Shown piece by piece: positions 60,160 through 64,000 of a stretch of 64,000 nt of DNA (its first letter is position 1; every line of letters starts with the position of its first letter). Origin of the DNA: Nocardioides psychrotolerans (lineage in GTDB: Bacteria; Actinomycetota; Actinomycetes; Propionibacteriales; Nocardioidaceae); contig NZ_FOQG01000002.1 of assembly GCF_900113685.1 (NCBI RefSeq), positions 1 to 64,000 of the forward strand, in the 5' to 3' direction. Made by a program: the position numbers and the translations under genes. The notes below the pieces were generated by a model, which was not told the DNA's origin, did not search any database, and saw only the letters and a list, made by a program, of their open reading frames with translations.

Positions 60160-61263
60160 ATGACTGCCACCGTTGACGCCCAGAGCTCCGTCGTGACGCC
60201 TCCGTGGCGTCGCGCCTGGCTGCTGTTCCGGCGCCGTGGGCTCACGACGGAGACCCGGATCGCGCTCTGGCTGGTCGTGGTCGCGGTGGGCATCACGGTC
60301 GGTGTGGCCCTGTGGCCGGTCGAGATGCCGTTCGTCGCCCTGATGCTGCCGCTGCTCGTGGCGAGCATCCTCCTGGGTCCCCGCACCCTGCCGTGGTTCG
60401 TCATCCTCCTGATGGTGCTGCTCACGATCTCGGTGTCCCTCCAGGTCGAGATCACCCCGCGCATCGTCGCTACCACGGCCGTGCAGTTCGCGATGGGCTC
60501 CTTCGTCCTCGGCACGAGCTTCCGGCGGGCGAACCTGGGGGTCGGTGGCATGCGTGGTGAGTCGATGTTCATCGACCTGCGTGACCGGATCCTCACCCAA
60601 GGCGGCATCCCCGACCTGCCGGAGGGCTGGCTGGTCCAGTCGGCGCTGACCTCGGCCGGTGGCACCCTCTTCGCCGGCGACTTCGTGGTCGCGACACGTC
60701 GCCCCGACGGATCGGCCCTCGACGTCGTCGTGGTCGACGTCTCCGGCAAGGGGGAGGAGGCCGGCACCCGTGCCCTGCTGCTCTCGGGCTCGTTCGGCGG
60801 CCTGCTCGGCGCCCTGCCACCCGAGCAGTTCCTGCCGGCGGCCAACGACTACCTCCTGCGCCAGGACTGGGACGAGGGCTTCGCCACCGCCGTCCACCTC
60901 TCGCTCGACCTCGCCACCGGTGACTTCCAGATCCGTACGGCGGGCCACCCGCCGGCCGCGCACCGCCTGGCCGGCTCGGGTCGCTGGTCCGTGCTGCGCA
61001 CCGAGGGCCCCGTCCTGGGCCTCATCGAGGATGCCGAGTTCCACTGCGCGACCGGACGCCTCGGTCGCGGTGATGCGTTGCTGCTCTACACCGACGGCAT
61101 GGTCGAGGAGCCGCGGCGCGACATCGACCTGGGCATCGACCGGATGCTCGGCCAGGCCGAGTCGCTGTTGCGTGGCTCGTTCGATGGTGCGGCCGCACGC
61201 CTCACCGAGGCGCTCGGCTCACGCGACGACGACCGGGCGATGCTGGTGGTCCACCGCACCTGA
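60160..61263 (+). CDS. Membrane PP2C-type (SpoIIE domain) phosphatase
   Basis: This 367-residue protein has three transmembrane helices at about 30-52, 55-73 and 76-118 followed by a cytosolic PPM/SpoIIE phosphatase domain (about 155-367). Metal ligands are in FAGDFVVATRR, VVVDVSGKGEEAG and LLYTDGMVEEPR, and the end is DDRAMLVVHR. Such proteins dephosphorylate anti-sigma-factor antagonists in partner-switching pathways. No such partner lies nearby. ATG 60160 gives the membrane-start protein; the longer upstream frame overlaps nei. Confidence 0.88.
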   Translation: MTATVDAQSSVVTPPWRRAWLLFRRRGLTTETRIALWLVVVAVGITVGVALWPVEMPFVALMLPLLVASILLGPRTLPWFVILLMVLLTISVSLQVEITPRIVATTAVQFAMGSFVLGTSFRRANLGVGGMRGESMFIDLRDRILTQGGIPDLPEGWLVQSALTSAGGTLFAGDFVVATRRPDGSALDVVVVDVSGKGEEAGTRALLLSGSFGGLLGALPPEQFLPAANDYLLRQDWDEGFATAVHLSLDLATGDFQIRTAGHPPAAHRLAGSGRWSVLRTEGPVLGLIEDAEFHCATGRLGRGDALLLYTDGMVEEPRRDIDLGIDRMLGQAESLLRGSFDGAAARLTEALGSRDDDRAMLVVHRT

Positions 61264-61375
61264 CGCCGCTCGGCGCAGGTGCGTGTCCGACGGGGCCGTT
61301 TGGGGGTCTGTGCCGCGCGTGTGGCACCATGACAACCGCACATTTCACGCTCCGGACGGGCGTGGAGGCACACGC

Positions 61376-61449
61376 GCGGATGTAGCTCAATGGTAGAGCT
61401 CCAGTCTTCCAAACTGATTACGCGGGTTCGATTCCCGTCATCCGCTCCA
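61376..61449 (+). tRNA. tRNA-Gly (anticodon TCC)
   Basis: This 71-nt cloverleaf plus encoded CCA (61447-61449) pairs the acceptor stem GCGGATG/CATCCGC. The anticodon loop CTTCCAA gives TCC, and the T loop is GGTTCGATTCC. It reads GGA codons. Confidence 0.95.
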
Positions 61450-61493
61450 AGGAGCTCCTCCGCACCCGCGGAGGGCGTCTTGAGCATGCACGA

Positions 61494-61566
61494 CGGGGCG
61501 TAGCGTAGTGGCTAGCGCGCCTGCTTTGGGAGCAGGAGACCGCAGGTTCGAGTCCTGTCGCCCCGA
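61494..61566 (+). tRNA. tRNA-Pro (anticodon TGG)
   Basis: The acceptor stem is CGGGGCG/CGCCCCG, the anticodon stem CCTGC/GCAGG with TGG at 61527-61529, and the T arm has GGTTCGAGTCC. CCA is not encoded, unlike the tRNA-Gly 44 nt upstream. Confidence 0.95.
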
Positions 61567-61606
61567 CGCACCAGCCTTTCAATCCACATCCATGAGGAGA
61601 CCACCT

Positions 61607-63046
61607 GTGAAGAGCGCCGTCGAGAACTTGAGCCCGACCAGGGCCAAGCTGACTGTCGAGGTGCCCTTCGAGGAGCTCAAGCCGAGCCTCGACGCGGCCT
61701 ACAAGAAGATCGCCCAGCAGATCAACATCCCCGGCTTCCGTCGCGGCAAGGTGCCCCCGATGGTCATCGACCGTCAGGTCGGGCGCGGCACCGTGCTGGA
61801 CGAGGCGATCAACGAGGTGCTGCCGCAGAAATACATCGAGGCCCTCCAGGCCAACGACCTGCAGCCCCTCGCGCAGCCCGACATCGAGGTGACCAAGTTC
61901 GAGGACAACGAGACCCTCGAGTTCACCGCCGAGGTCGACGTGAAGCCCACCATCGAGCTGCCCTCCTACGAGGGCATCGAGGCCGAGGTCGAGGACGTCA
62001 CGGTCGCTGACGACGACGTCGACGAGCAGGTCAAGGCGCTCCGCGAGCGTTTCGCGACCCTGACCGACGTCGAGCGCCCGGCCGCCGACGGCGACTTCGT
62101 GGTGCTCGACCTCAAGGCCGTGAAGGACGGCGAGGTCGTCGAGGGCGCCGAGGTGAGCGGCATGAGCTACCAGGTCGGTCGCGGTGGCATGGTCGAGGGC
62201 CTCGACGAGGCGCTCGTCGGCCTGTCCGCCGGCGAGGACAAGACGTTCTCCTCCGAGCTCGTGGGTGGTGACCAGGTCGGCGAGGCCGTCGAGATCCAGG
62301 TCAGCATCAGCCAGGTCCAGGAGCAGGAGCTCCCGGACTACGACGACGAGTTCGCCCAGCTCGCCTCCGAGTTCGACACCATCGAGGAGCTCTCCGCCGA
62401 CGTGCGCGAGCGCCTCGGCCGGGGCAAGCGCCTCGAGCAGGCCGCCGCCGCGCGCGACGCCGTCCTCGAGGTCCTGCTCGAGAAGGTCTCCGTGCCGCTG
62501 CCCGAGAGCATGGTCACCGACGAGCTCAACGCCCGCCGTCAGAACATCGAGCAGCAGCTCGGCCAGGCCGGCATCTCCATGGAGAAGTACCTCGAGGACG
62601 AGGAGCAGACCGTCGAGGAGTTCGAGGCCGACCTCGACCGCCGGGTCCGCGACGCCGTCGCCGCGCAGTTCATCCTCGACGAGATCGCGAAGAAGGAGGA
62701 GCTCGGCGTCGACCAGCAGGAGCTCTCCGGCCACCTGGTGCGCCGGGCCCAGCAGTCGGGCCAGGACCCCCAGGAGTTCGCCAACCACATGTTCGAGCAC
62801 AACCACATCCCGGAGATGGTCCAGGAGATCCTGCGCGGCAAGGCGCTCGCGGCGATCGTGGAGACCGCGGTCGTCAAGGACGCCTCCGGCAACGTGGTGG
62901 AGCTGAAGAACCTGCGACCCGACGGCACCATCGGTGAGCCCGAGCCCGAGGTCGAGGCCCCCGCGGCCGAGGCCGACGAGGCTGCCGAGGTCGTCGAAGC
63001 CGACGAGGCTGCCGAGGAGTCGGACGAGGCACCGGCTCAGTCCTGA
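61607..63046 (+). CDS. tig: Trigger factor
   Basis: This 479-residue ribosome-bound chaperone folds nascent chains. The N-terminal ribosome-binding domain has FRRGKVP (loop near residue 45), the PPIase (FKBP-like) domain lies at about 160-245 (GDFVVLDLKAVKDG; SYQVGRGGMVEGLDEAL), and the helical chaperone arms are at about 250-435. The tail after residue 440 is very acidic and Ala-rich (AEADEAAEVVEADE), longer than in E. coli. Start GTG 61607 follows GAGGAGACC. In most actinobacteria clpP1 follows; here a hydrolase does. Confidence 0.95.
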   Translation: MKSAVENLSPTRAKLTVEVPFEELKPSLDAAYKKIAQQINIPGFRRGKVPPMVIDRQVGRGTVLDEAINEVLPQKYIEALQANDLQPLAQPDIEVTKFEDNETLEFTAEVDVKPTIELPSYEGIEAEVEDVTVADDDVDEQVKALRERFATLTDVERPAADGDFVVLDLKAVKDGEVVEGAEVSGMSYQVGRGGMVEGLDEALVGLSAGEDKTFSSELVGGDQVGEAVEIQVSISQVQEQELPDYDDEFAQLASEFDTIEELSADVRERLGRGKRLEQAAAARDAVLEVLLEKVSVPLPESMVTDELNARRQNIEQQLGQAGISMEKYLEDEEQTVEEFEADLDRRVRDAVAAQFILDEIAKKEELGVDQQELSGHLVRRAQQSGQDPQEFANHMFEHNHIPEMVQEILRGKALAAIVETAVVKDASGNVVELKNLRPDGTIGEPEPEVEAPAAEADEAAEVVEADEAAEESDEAPAQS

Positions 63047-63062
63047 CCGAGCTGTGATCCGA

Positions 63063-63108
63063 ACCCTGCCGGATTGAGTGAACGACTGTGCACTCAATCC
63101 GGTAGGGT
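63063..63108 (+). promoter_or_regulatory. Long inverted repeat between tig and the hydrolase gene
   Basis: The arms ACCCTGCCGGATTGAGTG and CACTCAATCCGGTAGGGT (18 bp, one mismatch; 63063-63080 and 63091-63108) surround a 10-nt loop. The repeat lies 16 nt after tig and 6 nt before the next ATG, and covers that gene's purine-rich ribosome site. It could be a terminator, an operator (TGAGTG..CACTCA half sites) or an RNA switch for translation. Confidence 0.65.
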
Positions 63109-63114
63109 CCTGCC

Positions 63115-64000
63115 ATGTCCGAAGCCTCCGTGGTCCCGCCCGGGCCTAGCGTCATCGACGCCCTGTCGCTGCTCTCCGAGGTCGCCGGCGAGCTCGTGGT
63201 CAAGAGCGCGCGCGACACCCACTTCGCCATCGCCGACCGCGTCGGAAGCGTGGCGCGGCGTGCCACGGGTGGCACCTCGACGGTCCCCGACCTGGTGCAC
63301 CGCGGCATCGCGGGCGCGGTCTACGGGGGTCTCACCGCCGGCCTCCGCGCGGCGTCGGTCGGTCTGGACAAGCTCGCTGCCACCGGGGTCGGACCCCGGC
63401 TCGAGGAGACGCCGCGTGGTCGGTTTGTCAGCTCGGCCGTCAACGGCCTGATCGGCGACACGCTGCTGCGTGACCGACCCCAGATGGCGATCCCGATGGC
63501 CGTGCGTCTCGGGGGGCGCGACGTCGAGCTCACCCACGACGCCCTCGCCTCGTCGTACCCGGACGCGAGCGGGCGCCTGGTGGTGTTCCTGCACGGCCTG
63601 TGCGAGAACGAGTCCTACTGGGACCTGCACCGCGACGACATCGGCACCACGTACGGCGAGGCGCTGGCCGGGCAGGGCTGGTCGCCGCTCTTCCTGCGCG
63701 CCAACACGGGCCTGTCGCTGCGCGAGAACGGCGTGGCGCTGGCGGCACTGATGCAGCGTCTCGTCGACGCTTGGCCGATCCCCGTGACGCGCGTGGCCCT
63801 GGTCGGTCACTCCCTGGGCGGGCTGGTGATCCGGGCGGCCGGTGCGGTCGCCGCCGAGCCGCCTGCCTCGGGTCAGCCGTGGGCCGAGCACATCTCCGAC
63901 GTCATCACCCTCGGCACGCCCCATCTCGGCGCTCCGATCGCCTGGGGGATCGGGCACGGGAGTCGCGGGCTGGCGCGGCTGCCCGAGACAGCGGCGTTCG
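63115..64000 (+). CDS. Alpha/beta hydrolase (PGAP1/lipase-like), 3' truncated by window end
   Basis: At least 295 residues are visible from ATG 63115. A helical, Ala/Val-rich N-terminal region of about 130 residues precedes the hydrolase fold: VVFLHGLCENESYW oxyanion region, and nucleophile Ser in VALVGHSLGGLVIRAA (about residue 228), followed by VITLGTPHLGAPIAW, typical of PGAP1-like lipases. The His and acid residues lie beyond or near the edge. No signal peptide is seen. Its expression may be controlled by the inverted repeat that overlaps its ribosome site. Confidence 0.85.
   Translation, partial: MSEASVVPPGPSVIDALSLLSEVAGELVVKSARDTHFAIADRVGSVARRATGGTSTVPDLVHRGIAGAVYGGLTAGLRAASVGLDKLAATGVGPRLEETPRGRFVSSAVNGLIGDTLLRDRPQMAIPMAVRLGGRDVELTHDALASSYPDASGRLVVFLHGLCENESYWDLHRDDIGTTYGEALAGQGWSPLFLRANTGLSLRENGVALAALMQRLVDAWPIPVTRVALVGHSLGGLVIRAAGAVAAEPPASGQPWAEHISDVITLGTPHLGAPIAWGIGHGSRGLARLPETAAF

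Overview
The window looks like chromosomal DNA of a very GC-rich actinobacterium, most likely from the Nocardioides/Marmoricola group. Grounds are the base composition, many GTG starts, actinobacterial gene types (EttA, truncated globin, LpdA-type quinone reductase, DUF222-HNH endonuclease, SigE-family sigma factor) and many TANNNT -10 boxes placed 6-7 nt before a start codon, as expected for leaderless mRNAs. The genus is an inference. I saw no rRNA, CRISPR, phage or insertion sequence.

Layout. 0-4.4 kb: start of an unknown gene, a small membrane protein, and a pepP-kinase-lipoprotein-lipoprotein run. 4.4-9.5 kb: PrsW protease and two dynamin-like GTPases joined by 4-nt overlaps, then ssb. 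9.5-10.9 kb: ECF sigma factor with probable membrane anti-sigma. 11-24.2 kb: ettA, MarR, thiolase, TetR, double hot-dog thioesterase, glbO, OsmC, MscS, DUF5130 protein, pepN, CHAP wall protein, DsbA-like protein. 24.4-29.4 kb: a 1268-residue repeat surface protein and a peptidoglycan amidase. 29.4-44.4 kb: metG, a deoC-ALDH-ALDH operon, phosphosugar mutase, aldo/keto reductase, uronate-dehydrogenase-like protein, TetR, purine nucleoside phosphorylase, GGCT-like protein, lpd and lpdA. 44.5-48.8 kb: two tandem SpoIID/LytB proteins and a secreted GDPD. 48.8-58.7 kb: pyruvate carboxylase, RTX-type protein, APH-like kinase, a broken HNH gene, LURP-one-like protein, esterase, secreted protein. 58.7-64 kb: rpiB, nei, SpoIIE-type phosphatase, tRNA-Gly, tRNA-Pro, tig and a truncated alpha/beta hydrolase.

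How it fits together. Nucleoside salvage is nearly complete: phosphorylase, mutase and deoC feed sugar phosphate to glycolysis, and a neighbouring aldehyde dehydrogenase can oxidise the acetaldehyde. From memory of M. tuberculosis H37Rv, the flanks (ssb-like, ettA, thioesterase, glbO, pepN, DsbA-like; then rpiB, nei, tig) match the Rv2478c-Rv2462c neighbourhood, whereas lpdA-PNP-mutase matches Rv3303c-Rv3308, so about 34 kb sits between the DsbA-like gene and rpiB here. The most novel-looking items are an insertion of three Cys-paired repeats inside a DUF11 domain of the surface protein, a palindromic element present three times between genes, and paired palindromes at two promoter regions.
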